From assembly GCF_011682065.1 (NCBI RefSeq), contig NZ_VUYU01000016.1:1-64000 (forward strand): a DNA stretch of 64,000 nucleotides, in the 5' to 3' direction. How positions within the stretch are numbered: the stretch's first letter is position 1; each line of letters begins with the position of its first letter. Of the stretch, positions 56,441 through 64,000 are shown piece by piece. A program made the translations under genes and the position numbers. The notes below the pieces were generated by a model. It was not told the origin of the DNA. It made no database searches and was given only the letters and a program-made list of their open reading frames with translations. Origin of the DNA: Massilia rubra (GTDB lineage Bacteria; Pseudomonadota; Gammaproteobacteria; Burkholderiales; Burkholderiaceae_D).

Positions 56441-58423
56441 ATGACTGAATTAACCAATAACGACCGCGAAATCCACCTGTTTCGCATGCGCGTGCTGGCG
56501 CTCGTGGTGCTGGTGTTCATCAGCTTTTCCGTGCTGATCGGGCGCATGGTCAACCTGACCGTGGTCAAGCACGACGGCTTTGCGGTACAGGCCGAGGACA
56601 ACCGCATCGCCATCGTTCCGATCGTGCCCAACCGCGGCCTGATCGTCGACCGCAAGGGCGTGGTCCTGGCGCGCAACTACTCGGCCTACACGCTCGAAAT
56701 CACCCAGTCCAAGCTGCGCAACACGCTCGACTCGGTGATCGACGAGCTCTCCACGCTGATCGAGATCGAACCGAAGGACCGCAAGCGCTTCAAAAGCTTG
56801 CTGGCCGAGTCGAAGAACTTCGAGAGCGTGCCGCTGCGCACCCGCCTGACCGACGACGAAGTGGCGCGCTTCGCCGCCCAGCGTTTCCGTTTTCCCGGCG
56901 TGGAGGTGCAGGCGCGCCTGTTCCGCCAGTACCCGCTGGGCGAAGCGGCCTCGCACGTGATCGGCTACATCGGCCGCATCAACCAGAAGGAATCGAAGGA
57001 GATCGACGAGCGGCCCGACAAGGCGAACTACAACGGCACCGACCATATCGGCAAGGAAGGGCTGGAAAAAAGCTACGAAGAGCAGCTGCACGGGCGCACC
57101 GGCTACCAGAAGATCATCCGCACCGCCAGCGGGCGCGCGGTCAGCATCCTGTCGCGCACCGAAGCGACCGCCGGCAGCAACCTGATCCTCTCGATCGACA
57201 TCGAGCTGCAAAAGATCATTGAAGAAGCCTTCGGCGAACACCGCGGCGCGCTGGTCGCCATCGAGCCGGAGACAGGCGACATCCTGGCCTACGTCTCGCG
57301 CCCCGGCTTCGACCCGAACCTGTTCGTCGACGGCATCGACACCCAGAGCTGGAACGAACTCAATACCTCGCTCGACCGCCCGCTGATGAACCGCCCGCTG
57401 CAGGGTACGTATCCACCCGGATCGACCTTCAAGCCGTTCATGGCGCTGGCCGCGCTGGAACTGGGCAAGCGCACCCAGAACCACACGATTTCGGACGCCG
57501 GCTACTTCACCCTGGGCGGCCACACCTGGAAGGACGACAAGGCGGGCGGGCACGGCATGGTCAGCCTGACCGATTCGATCGTCATTTCATGCAATACCTA
57601 TTATTACCAGCTGGGGAACGAACTCGGGATCGACGCCATCCACGACTTCATGAAGCCGTTCGGCTTCGGCCAGAAAACCGGGATCGACCTGGAAAACGAA
57701 AAGATCGGGGTGCTGCCGTCGAAAGACTGGAAGCGCGGCCGTTTCGCCAAAAACAAGCTGATGCAGACCTGGGTCGGCGGCGACACCGTCAACGTCTCGA
57801 TCGGCCAGGGCTTCAACAGCTACACCATGCTGCAGCTGTCGCACGCGGTGGCCACGCTGGCCAACAACGGCGTGGTGATGAAGCCGCACCTGGTCAAGAT
57901 CGTCGAAGATAGCGTCACGCGCGCGCGCACCCTGACGGTGCCGAAGGAAAGCGCGCGCATCCCGCTGCGCCAGGAGAATATCGATTTCATCAAGCGCGCC
58001 ATGGTCGGCGTCTCCGAGCGCGGCACCGGCAAGACCGTGTTCGCCAACGCCGGCTACGTCGCGGCCGGCAAGACCGGCACCTCGCAGGCGGTGGGCCTGC
58101 GGCGCGGCGAAAAGTACAACGCCAAGAACGTCAACGAACGACTGCGCGACAATTCGCTGTACATCACCTTCGCGCCGGCCGACAAGCCGCGCATCGCCCT
58201 GGCGCTGATCGTCGAAAACGCCGGTTTCGGCGCCGCGGTGGCCGCCCCGATCGCGCGCAAGGCGCTCGACTACTACCTGCTGGGCAAGCGCCCGGCCGGC
58301 AAGGACGGCACCAAGGTGCCGAAAGAAGACGTGGAACTGGTGCCGCTCGAAGAATTCAAGGCCGACACCGCCACCGAAATGCCATACAAGCCGGGCGCCG
58401 AAACGCCGGCGCCAAAGGACTGA
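56441..58423 (+). CDS. mrdA: penicillin-binding protein 2
   Basis: A 660-residue transpeptidase for side-wall peptidoglycan. One membrane helix near the N-terminus, a dimerisation domain (RTRLTDDEVARFAAQRFRFP), then the penicillin-binding domain with nucleophile Ser328 in YPPGSTFKPFM, SCNTYYY and KTGTSQA (Lys544). It acts with the RodA polymerase encoded just downstream. Confidence 0.97.
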   Translation: MTELTNNDREIHLFRMRVLALVVLVFISFSVLIGRMVNLTVVKHDGFAVQAEDNRIAIVPIVPNRGLIVDRKGVVLARNYSAYTLEITQSKLRNTLDSVIDELSTLIEIEPKDRKRFKSLLAESKNFESVPLRTRLTDDEVARFAAQRFRFPGVEVQARLFRQYPLGEAASHVIGYIGRINQKESKEIDERPDKANYNGTDHIGKEGLEKSYEEQLHGRTGYQKIIRTASGRAVSILSRTEATAGSNLILSIDIELQKIIEEAFGEHRGALVAIEPETGDILAYVSRPGFDPNLFVDGIDTQSWNELNTSLDRPLMNRPLQGTYPPGSTFKPFMALAALELGKRTQNHTISDAGYFTLGGHTWKDDKAGGHGMVSLTDSIVISCNTYYYQLGNELGIDAIHDFMKPFGFGQKTGIDLENEKIGVLPSKDWKRGRFAKNKLMQTWVGGDTVNVSIGQGFNSYTMLQLSHAVATLANNGVVMKPHLVKIVEDSVTRARTLTVPKESARIPLRQENIDFIKRAMVGVSERGTGKTVFANAGYVAAGKTGTSQAVGLRRGEKYNAKNVNERLRDNSLYITFAPADKPRIALALIVENAGFGAAVAAPIARKALDYYLLGKRPAGKDGTKVPKEDVELVPLEEFKADTATEMPYKPGAETPAPKD

Positions 58424-58427
58424 CGCC

Positions 58428-59540
58428 ATGCGCCTGAACGAACGACGCTCGCTATGGCGACGCGCCAAACCCTACCTGCTGGTGTTCGACGCGCCGCTGG
58501 CGATGGTCATTTTCATGCTGCTGTGTACCAGCCTGGTGACGATGTACTCGGCCGGCGCCGACTTTCCCGGCCGCGTCGAAGGCCAGTTGCGCAACATGAT
58601 GATCGCCTTCGTGGTCATGTGGCTGGCGGCCCAGGTGCCGCCGCAGACGCTGATGCGCCTGGCCGTGCCGGTCTACACGATCGGCGTGACCCTGCTCGTT
58701 GCGGTATTCATGTTCGGCGTGATCAAGAAGGGCGCGCGCCGCTGGCTGCACATCGGCTTCGACATCCAGCCGTCCGAGATCATGAAAATCGCCATGCCGC
58801 TGATGCTGGCCTGGTACTTCCACCAGAAGGCAGGGCTGGTGCGCTGGCATTCGTTCATCATCGCCACCGTGCTGCTGGCCGTGCCGGTCGGCCTGATCCA
58901 GCTGCAGCCCGACCTGGGCACGTCGCTGCTGGTGCTGGCCTCGGGTTTTTACGTGATCTTTTTGGCCGGCCTGTCGTGGAAGGCCTTGCTTGGCTTGTTC
59001 GTGGCCGGCGCCGCCAGCCTGCCGGTGGCCTGGTCGCTGATGCACGACTACCAGCGCGAACGGGTCATGACCCTGATCGATCCCTACGCCGACCCGCTGG
59101 GCAAGGGCTTTCACATCATCCAGTCGACCATCGCGATCGGCTCGGGTGGCGTGAGTGGCAAGGGCTGGATGAAGGGCACCCAGGCCCACCTCGAATTCAT
59201 CCCCGAGCGCACCACCGACTTTATCTTCTCCGTGTTTTCGGAGGAATTCGGGCTGATCGGCTTTCTCGGCCTGCTGCTCTTGTACCTGCTGCTGATCGGA
59301 CGCGGCATGATGATCGCGGCCAATGCACCGACCTTGTTTTCGCGCTTGCTGGCCGGCGCGATCACGATGATCTTCTTTACGTACGCCTTTGTGAACATGA
59401 GCATGGTCAGCGGCATCCTGCCGGTGGTGGGCGTGCCGCTGCCGTTCATGAGCTATGGCGGGACCGCTTTTGTGACCCTCGGACTGGGGGCAGGTATACT
59501 GATGAGTATCCAGCGGCACCGCAAGCTGGTGCAAACCTGA
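58428..59540 (+). CDS. mrdB: rod-shape determining protein RodA
   Basis: A 370-residue SEDS peptidoglycan polymerase with about ten helices. Conserved residues include GARRWLHIGFDIQPSEIMKI, LQPDLGTSLLVLASG and the FIPERTTDFIFSVFSEEFGL block; the last motif is LPFMSYGGTAFVTLGLG. It begins four bases after mrdA, so the two are coupled. Confidence 0.97.
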   Translation: MRLNERRSLWRRAKPYLLVFDAPLAMVIFMLLCTSLVTMYSAGADFPGRVEGQLRNMMIAFVVMWLAAQVPPQTLMRLAVPVYTIGVTLLVAVFMFGVIKKGARRWLHIGFDIQPSEIMKIAMPLMLAWYFHQKAGLVRWHSFIIATVLLAVPVGLIQLQPDLGTSLLVLASGFYVIFLAGLSWKALLGLFVAGAASLPVAWSLMHDYQRERVMTLIDPYADPLGKGFHIIQSTIAIGSGGVSGKGWMKGTQAHLEFIPERTTDFIFSVFSEEFGLIGFLGLLLLYLLLIGRGMMIAANAPTLFSRLLAGAITMIFFTYAFVNMSMVSGILPVVGVPLPFMSYGGTAFVTLGLGAGILMSIQRHRKLVQT

Positions 59541-59553
59541 CCACGGAGCCACG

Positions 59554-60564
59554 ATGGCGGTATCAAAAACGCTTCCACCTTCCATTGCGCTATGCGCACT
59601 GGCCTTTTTTCTGAGCGCCTGCGGGACCGATTCGGAAGGCCACCGGCGCATCCTGCCGTTCCCGTCGCCGGGCGCCAAGCCGGCCAAGCATGGCGAGCTG
59701 CCATCCCTGCCGCGCGCCGGTTCCGGGCGCGGCGGCTACTACCAGGATGACGGCCCGGGCGACAATCCGCCGCCCAACCTGAACGACGTGCCCGACGCCG
59801 TGGTCAAGAACGAGCCCTACGCCCGCTACGCCAACCGGCCCTACGTCGTGTTCGGCAAAACCTATACCCCGATGTTGGGCGAGCAGCCCTTCAGGCAGCG
59901 CGGCGTGGGCAGCTGGTACGGCAAAAAATTCCACGGCCAGAAAACCTCGTCGGGGGAACTGTACGACATGTACAAGATGACGGCGGCCCATCCGACCTTG
60001 CCGATTCCATCGTACGCGCGCATCACCAGCCTCGATAGCGGCAAGCAGGTGGTGGTGCGCATTAACGACCGCGGGCCGTTTCATTCGAGCCGGGTGGTCG
60101 ACGTGTCGTATACGGCCGCGCTCAAACTCGGCTTGCTTGGCAAGGGCAGTCACACGGTGGAAATCGAAAGGCTGCTGCCGAACGCGCAGGAGCGCATCGC
60201 CACCATCCGGCGCCTGGCGCCGGAACCGGACGGGGAAGTGAACACGATGGCGGTGGACATGCCGCCGCCGGGCGAAAGCAGCGCGCTGGCGCTCACGCCG
60301 GCGCCGGTTGCGGCCCAGACGCCGGCGCCGCCGCAATCCGGATTCTACCTGCAGCTGGGCGCCTTCAGCCGCGCCGACAAGGCGGCCGACGTGCGCGCGC
60401 AGATCGCGGCCACGGGCGGCGCGCTGTCCGGCGTGGCCGTGGTGCAGGGCGGTGCGCTGCACCGGCTGTTCAGCGGTCCGTTCGCGAGCCGGGACGAGGC
60501 CCTGCGGGCGCTGCGCGACCTGCCGTCGACCTTGCGCCTCAAACCGATCATCGTGCAGCGCTGA
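59554..60564 (+). CDS. rlpA: RlpA-family septal ring lytic transglycosylase
   Basis: A 336-residue outer-membrane lipoprotein. The lipobox is LSAC. A double-psi beta-barrel follows with GVGSWYGKKFHGQKTSSGE, the catalytic-like Glu/Asp residues and VVRINDRGPF. The C-terminal 75 residues are a SPOR domain (FYLQLGAFSRADKAADVRAQ). RlpA cuts denuded glycan strands near the septum. It is the last gene of the rod cluster, 13 bases after mrdB. Confidence 0.93.
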   Translation: MAVSKTLPPSIALCALAFFLSACGTDSEGHRRILPFPSPGAKPAKHGELPSLPRAGSGRGGYYQDDGPGDNPPPNLNDVPDAVVKNEPYARYANRPYVVFGKTYTPMLGEQPFRQRGVGSWYGKKFHGQKTSSGELYDMYKMTAAHPTLPIPSYARITSLDSGKQVVVRINDRGPFHSSRVVDVSYTAALKLGLLGKGSHTVEIERLLPNAQERIATIRRLAPEPDGEVNTMAVDMPPPGESSALALTPAPVAAQTPAPPQSGFYLQLGAFSRADKAADVRAQIAATGGALSGVAVVQGGALHRLFSGPFASRDEALRALRDLPSTLRLKPIIVQR

Positions 60565-60585
60565 GCGCGCCGCACTCCCGCCGCC

Positions 60586-61341
60586 TTATTTGCAGCTGCG
60601 CGCCTGCTGGTCCGGAAAACGCGCCAGCACCGCATCGACCTTGGCCTTGGCCGCCGGTTCCAGCGCGCGGAAGCGGTACGCCATCTTGGTCGCCTGGCTG
60701 GTGCGCCCGGCCACCTTGGCGCCGACCACGCCCTGCTTGGTCAAGGTCGCCAGCAAGGTCTGGGCCGATGTCTCCGACTTGAACACGCCGAGCGAAATCG
60801 CATATTTCATCGGGCTGTTGTCGTTCATGATGAAATAGCTGGTGATTCCGAGTTCCTTCAGTTCGGCCGCCTTGCGGTCGGCCGCTTCCTTGCTGCCTGG
60901 CGAAGGAATGAATACGATATGGCTGGTCACTTCGGGCACGCCGACGTTCTCGCGCGTCTGGCGCTGGCCCAGCGCCAGCGGCGCCAGCAAGGCTTCGAAG
61001 CGACGCGCATCCGGCGGCGCAAAGTTTCCCACCAGGGTGCACGCGACCAGCTCCGGCTTGGGTTCCGGCTTCGGTTCCGGCTTCGGAACTGGCGGCGCCG
61101 GCGCTTTGCTCATCACCAGCACCGGCGTTGGCGGCGGCGCGACCGGCTCGACCTCCGCCGTGGTATCGGGGGGCGGCGGCGGCGGGCGCGCCGCGACCAG
61201 CTTGATGTTTTCGGCGCCGACCTGGTTGCGCATGCGGGCCGGCTCGCGCTCGTTTTCCCTGAAGTTGCCGAGCATGCCCTGGCCGAACGCGAACAGCACG
61301 GCATTAATGGCAAGAAGGGTCCAAAATATGAATTTCAACAC
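60586..61341 (-). CDS. SPOR-like membrane-anchored protein
   Basis: A 251-residue protein with one N-terminal helix (FIFWTLLAINAVLFAF), a long Pro-rich linker (PPPPPPD, PKPEPKPEPKPE) and a C-terminal part with two SPOR-like stretches (CTLVGNFAPPDARRFEALLA; YAISLGVFKSETSAQTLLAT). It is probably periplasmic and bound to peptidoglycan. It overlaps coaX by seven bases on the same strand. Its exact partner is unknown. Confidence 0.8.
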   Translation of the reverse strand: MLKFIFWTLLAINAVLFAFGQGMLGNFRENEREPARMRNQVGAENIKLVAARPPPPPPDTTAEVEPVAPPPTPVLVMSKAPAPPVPKPEPKPEPKPELVACTLVGNFAPPDARRFEALLAPLALGQRQTRENVGVPEVTSHIVFIPSPGSKEAADRKAAELKELGITSYFIMNDNSPMKYAISLGVFKSETSAQTLLATLTKQGVVGAKVAGRTSQATKMAYRFRALEPAAKAKVDAVLARFPDQQARSCK

Positions 61342-62087
61342 GGGCTATCCTGGAGTGGCGAAGACGTGACGGTGGAATGAAGGCCGATCAGGACGATATT
61401 ATCGACGATCCGGTGGCCGATCGACAGGCGCAGCACGGGAGCGATGTACTGCGCCGCGCCGCCCGAGACGATGCAGGCGCTGGCGCCGTGCAGCGCGCAG
61501 GCGCGTTCGATGGCGCCGGCCTGCGCCGACAGGCAGCCGGACAGGATGGCGTCGGCGGTATTGTCGGCGAAGCCGGCCGGCAGCGTGGCGCCGGGCGCCA
61601 CCTGGGGCAGTTGCGCGGTATTGCGCGCCAGCGAGGTGGCCATCAGGCCCAGTCCGGGCAGGATCATCCCGCCCAAAAACACGCCGTCGGCGCTGACCGC
61701 GTCGATGGTGGTGGCGGTGCCGCAGGTGGCCACGATCACCGCCTGGCCGGGCATGAGTGCGCGCGCCCCGAGCGCGGCGGCGAAGCGGTCGCACCCGAGC
61801 TGGGAAGGATCGCGGTAAGCGTTGCGCAGGCCGGCCAGCTGCGCCTTTGATGCGAACCAGGTGACGTCGGTGCTGGGCATCATCAGCTGCAACTGGTCGC
61901 GCAGCTTGCTGCCGGCCACGTTCGACACCAGCGCGCGCGTGACGCCCTGCGCCGGCCAATTGGCCGGCAGGTGATTGATGTCGGCGTGGGTGACGGCGCC
62001 GCTGGCCACCCATTGGCCTGGCGCGGCGCCCTCGTCGGCCAGGGCCCACTTGATGCGCGTATTGCCGGCGTCGATCAATAACAGCAT
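61335..62087 (-). CDS. coaX: type III pantothenate kinase
   Basis: A 250-residue enzyme for the first step of coenzyme A synthesis. LLLIDAGNTRIKWALAD is the phosphate loop, GCDRFAAALGAR and VATCGTATTIDAV are the pantothenate and ATP regions, and FLGGMILPGLGLM follows. It is next to birA, a common betaproteobacterial order. Confidence 0.95.
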   Translation of the reverse strand: MLLLIDAGNTRIKWALADEGAAPGQWVASGAVTHADINHLPANWPAQGVTRALVSNVAGSKLRDQLQLMMPSTDVTWFASKAQLAGLRNAYRDPSQLGCDRFAAALGARALMPGQAVIVATCGTATTIDAVSADGVFLGGMILPGLGLMATSLARNTAQLPQVAPGATLPAGFADNTADAILSGCLSAQAGAIERACALHGASACIVSGGAAQYIAPVLRLSIGHRIVDNIVLIGLHSTVTSSPLQDSPC

Positions 62088-62088
62088 G

Positions 62089-62877
62089 CTAGGCCTCCCG
62101 CAGCGACACGTCGCCGGCCACGATGGCGATGCGGCCGGCGGCCGTGTCGAGCAGCAGGCGCCCCCAATCGTCCACGCCGGCCGCCACCCCTTCGTGCAGG
62201 GTCACGCCGCGGTCGATGATCACCACCGGCACGCCCTGCCAGGCATGCAGGCGGTTCCAGCGCGCGCAAAAGGGCGCAAAGCCGTCCTGCGCGAACTGGC
62301 CCAGGTTGGCCGCCAGCGCGCCCAGGAGCTGGGCGATGAGCGCGTTGCGGTCCATCTGCGCCAGCCACGGAGCGGCGGCCACGGAGCGGCCGATGCGCTG
62401 TTCGATGTCATCGGGCATGAGCAGATTGAGGCCGACGCCGATCACCGCCCACACGCCGCCGCTTGGGGCGGCCTGGGTTTCGATCAGCACCCCGGCCAGC
62501 TTGGCGCCGTCGCGCAGCACGTCGTTGGGCCACTTGAGCTGGACCGGCACATCGAGCGCGCCGAGGGCGTCGGCCAGCGCCACCCCGACCGCCAGCGGCA
62601 GCCCGGCCAGCTCGCGCAGCGGCCCGGCAAAATGCCAGGCCAGCGAAAACGTCAGCGCCGTGCCGGGCGCGGACAGCCAGCTGCGGCCCGCGCGTCCGCG
62701 TCCGGCCGTCTGGTGCAGGGCCACGCGCAGCACTGGGCGGCGCAGGCCGGCGGCGCGCGCCAGCAGGTCGGCGTTGGTCGATCCGGTTTCGGTGACCACT
62801 TCGATGTCGATCGCGCCGGCGGGCGTACCATAGTGGCGTGCGATCGCGCCCGCATCCATGGCGAAGGTCTCGTTCAT
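62089..62877 (-). CDS. birA: biotin-[acetyl-CoA-carboxylase] ligase
   Basis: A 262-residue ligase that attaches biotin to the carboxyl carrier protein. TGSTNADLLARA, the biotin/AMP loop HQTAGRGRAGRSWLS and LKWPNDVLRDGAKLAGVLIET are all present. The N-terminal regulatory HTH of Escherichia coli BirA is missing, so it is a simple ligase. It overlaps the SDR stop by four bases. Confidence 0.95.
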   Translation of the reverse strand: MNETFAMDAGAIARHYGTPAGAIDIEVVTETGSTNADLLARAAGLRRPVLRVALHQTAGRGRAGRSWLSAPGTALTFSLAWHFAGPLRELAGLPLAVGVALADALGALDVPVQLKWPNDVLRDGAKLAGVLIETQAAPSGGVWAVIGVGLNLLMPDDIEQRIGRSVAAAPWLAQMDRNALIAQLLGALAANLGQFAQDGFAPFCARWNRLHAWQGVPVVIIDRGVTLHEGVAAGVDDWGRLLLDTAAGRIAIVAGDVSLREA

Positions 62878-63656
62878 GGCGCGCCCTTGCTTGCATTGCG
62901 CGCCTTGTGGGGCGCGTTGACGAAGGCCAGGTCGTACAAGAAGTCGGGCAGCAGCCGCAGCAACTTGGCCACCACGCCCATCTGCCACGGGATGACACGG
63001 TAGGTGGCGCCGGCGGCGATGGTCTTTACGGCCCTGGCGGCAAAGCGCCCGGGCGTCATCAGGAACGGCATCGGATAGGAATTATGCTTGGTCATGGGGG
63101 TGTCGATGTAGCCTGGTGCGATGGTCACCACGCCAATGCCGTGCGGCTTGAGTTCGAGCCGCAGCGACTCGCAATACACGCGCACAGCCGCCTTGGACGC
63201 GCTGTAGGCGCCGGCGCCGGGCAGGCCGCGCACCCCGGCCACGCTGCCGATGCCAACCAGGCGGCAGGGCGTGTGCTGCGCTTTCATGGTGGCGATGAAG
63301 GGCGCGAAGGTGGCCATGGTGGCGCCGACGTTGGTGGCGATGATGGCGTCGAACACCTCCATGTCTTCGGCGTATTCGGTCAGGGTGCCGACCGAAATGC
63401 CGGCGCAGGCGATGACGATATCGGCCCCGCCGCAGCGGGCGATGAAATCGACGGCGGCGGCGACCAGTGCGGCGCGGTCGGTCACGTCCAGCACGTACAC
63501 CAAGTGCCGTTCGGGATGGGGCAACTGCGCGCGCAGCGCGTCGAGCGCGTCGCGGCGGCGCGCCACCAGGCCCACCGTGGCGCCGCGCGCGGCGTATTCG
63601 CGCGCCAGCGCGGCGCCCAGCCCGCTCGACGCGCCGGTGATGAACACGCGGTTCAT
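62874..63656 (-). CDS. short-chain dehydrogenase/reductase
   Basis: A 260-residue oxidoreductase. Cofactor loop TGASSGLGAALA, the catalytic Ser in GIGSVAG, YSASK (Tyr and Lys), and APGYIDTPM. Basic residues after the second strand (RRR) suggest NADPH. The C-terminal helix may be membrane-associated. The substrate is unknown. It starts the overlapping minus-strand run SDR-birA-coaX. Confidence 0.92.
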   Translation of the reverse strand: MNRVFITGASSGLGAALAREYAARGATVGLVARRRDALDALRAQLPHPERHLVYVLDVTDRAALVAAAVDFIARCGGADIVIACAGISVGTLTEYAEDMEVFDAIIATNVGATMATFAPFIATMKAQHTPCRLVGIGSVAGVRGLPGAGAYSASKAAVRVYCESLRLELKPHGIGVVTIAPGYIDTPMTKHNSYPMPFLMTPGRFAARAVKTIAAGATYRVIPWQMGVVAKLLRLLPDFLYDLAFVNAPHKARNASKGAP

Positions 63657-63675
63657 GGGGCGCGGCCAAGCATGG

Positions 63676-64000
63676 CTATTTTTTTTCCGCGGCCGCTTTC
63701 GCGACCAGGTGATCCATCACTTGCAGGGCCATCTGCTGCTGCTGCGCTTCGCTGGCCTCAGTCACGGCCGAGCCGGCTTGGGTGGGCGAGGTCAGGTAGC
63801 GGCCGGCGATGGCGATCTTCGGCCAGTCCTGGACCTTGTAGGCGGCCACCATGCCGTTGGCGCGTCCCAGCTTGGCCTGGATGCCGAAGGAGCGGTAGGC
63901 ATTGGTGAAGGCGGCGCGGTCGATGCCGGCGCCGGCGGCCCAGTCGAACACCTGCTCGTCGTTGCCGAAGCGCTGGTGCTGCTCATGCATCGCGGTAAAC
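63676..64000 (-). CDS. dsbA: DsbA-like thiol:disulfide interchange protein (partial, C-terminal part)
   Basis: The gene enters from the right edge; 107 or so C-terminal residues are visible. FTAMHEQHQRFGNDEQ and VFDWAAGAGIDRAAFTNAYR belong to the helical insert of DsbA. The end block SPTQAG (cis-Pro region TSP) and MALQVMDHLVAKAAAEKK follow. The CxxC active site is outside the window. DsbA forms disulfides in exported proteins. Confidence 0.85.
   Translation of the reverse strand, partial: FTAMHEQHQRFGNDEQVFDWAAGAGIDRAAFTNAYRSFGIQAKLGRANGMVAAYKVQDWPKIAIAGRYLTSPTQAGSAVTEASEAQQQQMALQVMDHLVAKAAAEKK

Overview
The window is a piece of a GC-rich betaproteobacterial chromosome. An Oxalobacteraceae member (Massilia, Duganella, Janthinobacterium or relatives) is the best guess. 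This rests on the betaproteobacterial type 5S rRNA, the gshA-gshB-PTS cluster, gatCAB divergent from mreBCD, metXW, the TorF-like porin with glnK and amtB, and the DUF1840 and UbiK genes. The genus is inferred from gene content and style, not from a database search. Layout: it opens with the 3' end of a 23S rRNA gene, a complete 5S rRNA and the rRNA operon terminator (1-420). A decayed stretch of about 1 kb follows, then a sodium-dependent transporter. A two-component system comes next (2916-4845), co-oriented with an EptA-type phosphoethanolamine transferase and a PAP2 phosphatase; together they look like an envelope (lipid A) modification operon. From 7.3 to 13.6 kb, mostly overlapping minus-strand genes encode a hydrolase, a DUF1840 protein, an ABC exporter, an MFS carrier, a lipoprotein and a methyltransferase. 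The segment 13.9-16.3 kb is lower in GC. It holds a candidate papain-fold toxin, a small Cys-rich two-helix membrane protein that I take as its immunity partner, and a second, decayed copy of the partner plus the toxin tail. A metallophosphoesterase, a large TonB-dependent receptor and comM follow. From 23 to 33 kb lies mixed accessory DNA: a decayed comM fragment, two beta-lactamase-fold serine hydrolases, TerC, a truncated HPF-like gene, an SMI1/KNR4-like protein, and a TetR regulator divergent from an ABM-like monooxygenase with a clear palindromic operator. The remainder is mostly housekeeping. It contains ubiK, the TorF porin with glnK and amtB, glutathione synthesis (gshA, gshB), a PTS phosphorelay (EIIA-man, HPr, EI), metXW, an M48 protease, an RluA-family pseudouridine synthase, xthA and pyrE. 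A HEPN gene pair, endonuclease V and an SMI1-like gene come next, then gatBAC, the rod-shape cluster mreB-mreC-mreD-mrdA-mrdB-rlpA, a SPOR-like protein, coaX, birA and an SDR. The window ends inside a DsbA-like gene. No tRNA gene, CRISPR array, intact insertion sequence or prophage was seen. The most interesting material is the candidate toxin/immunity locus with its duplicated remnant, followed by the HEPN pair, the palindromic TetR operator, and the decayed copies of comM and of an HPF-like gene.
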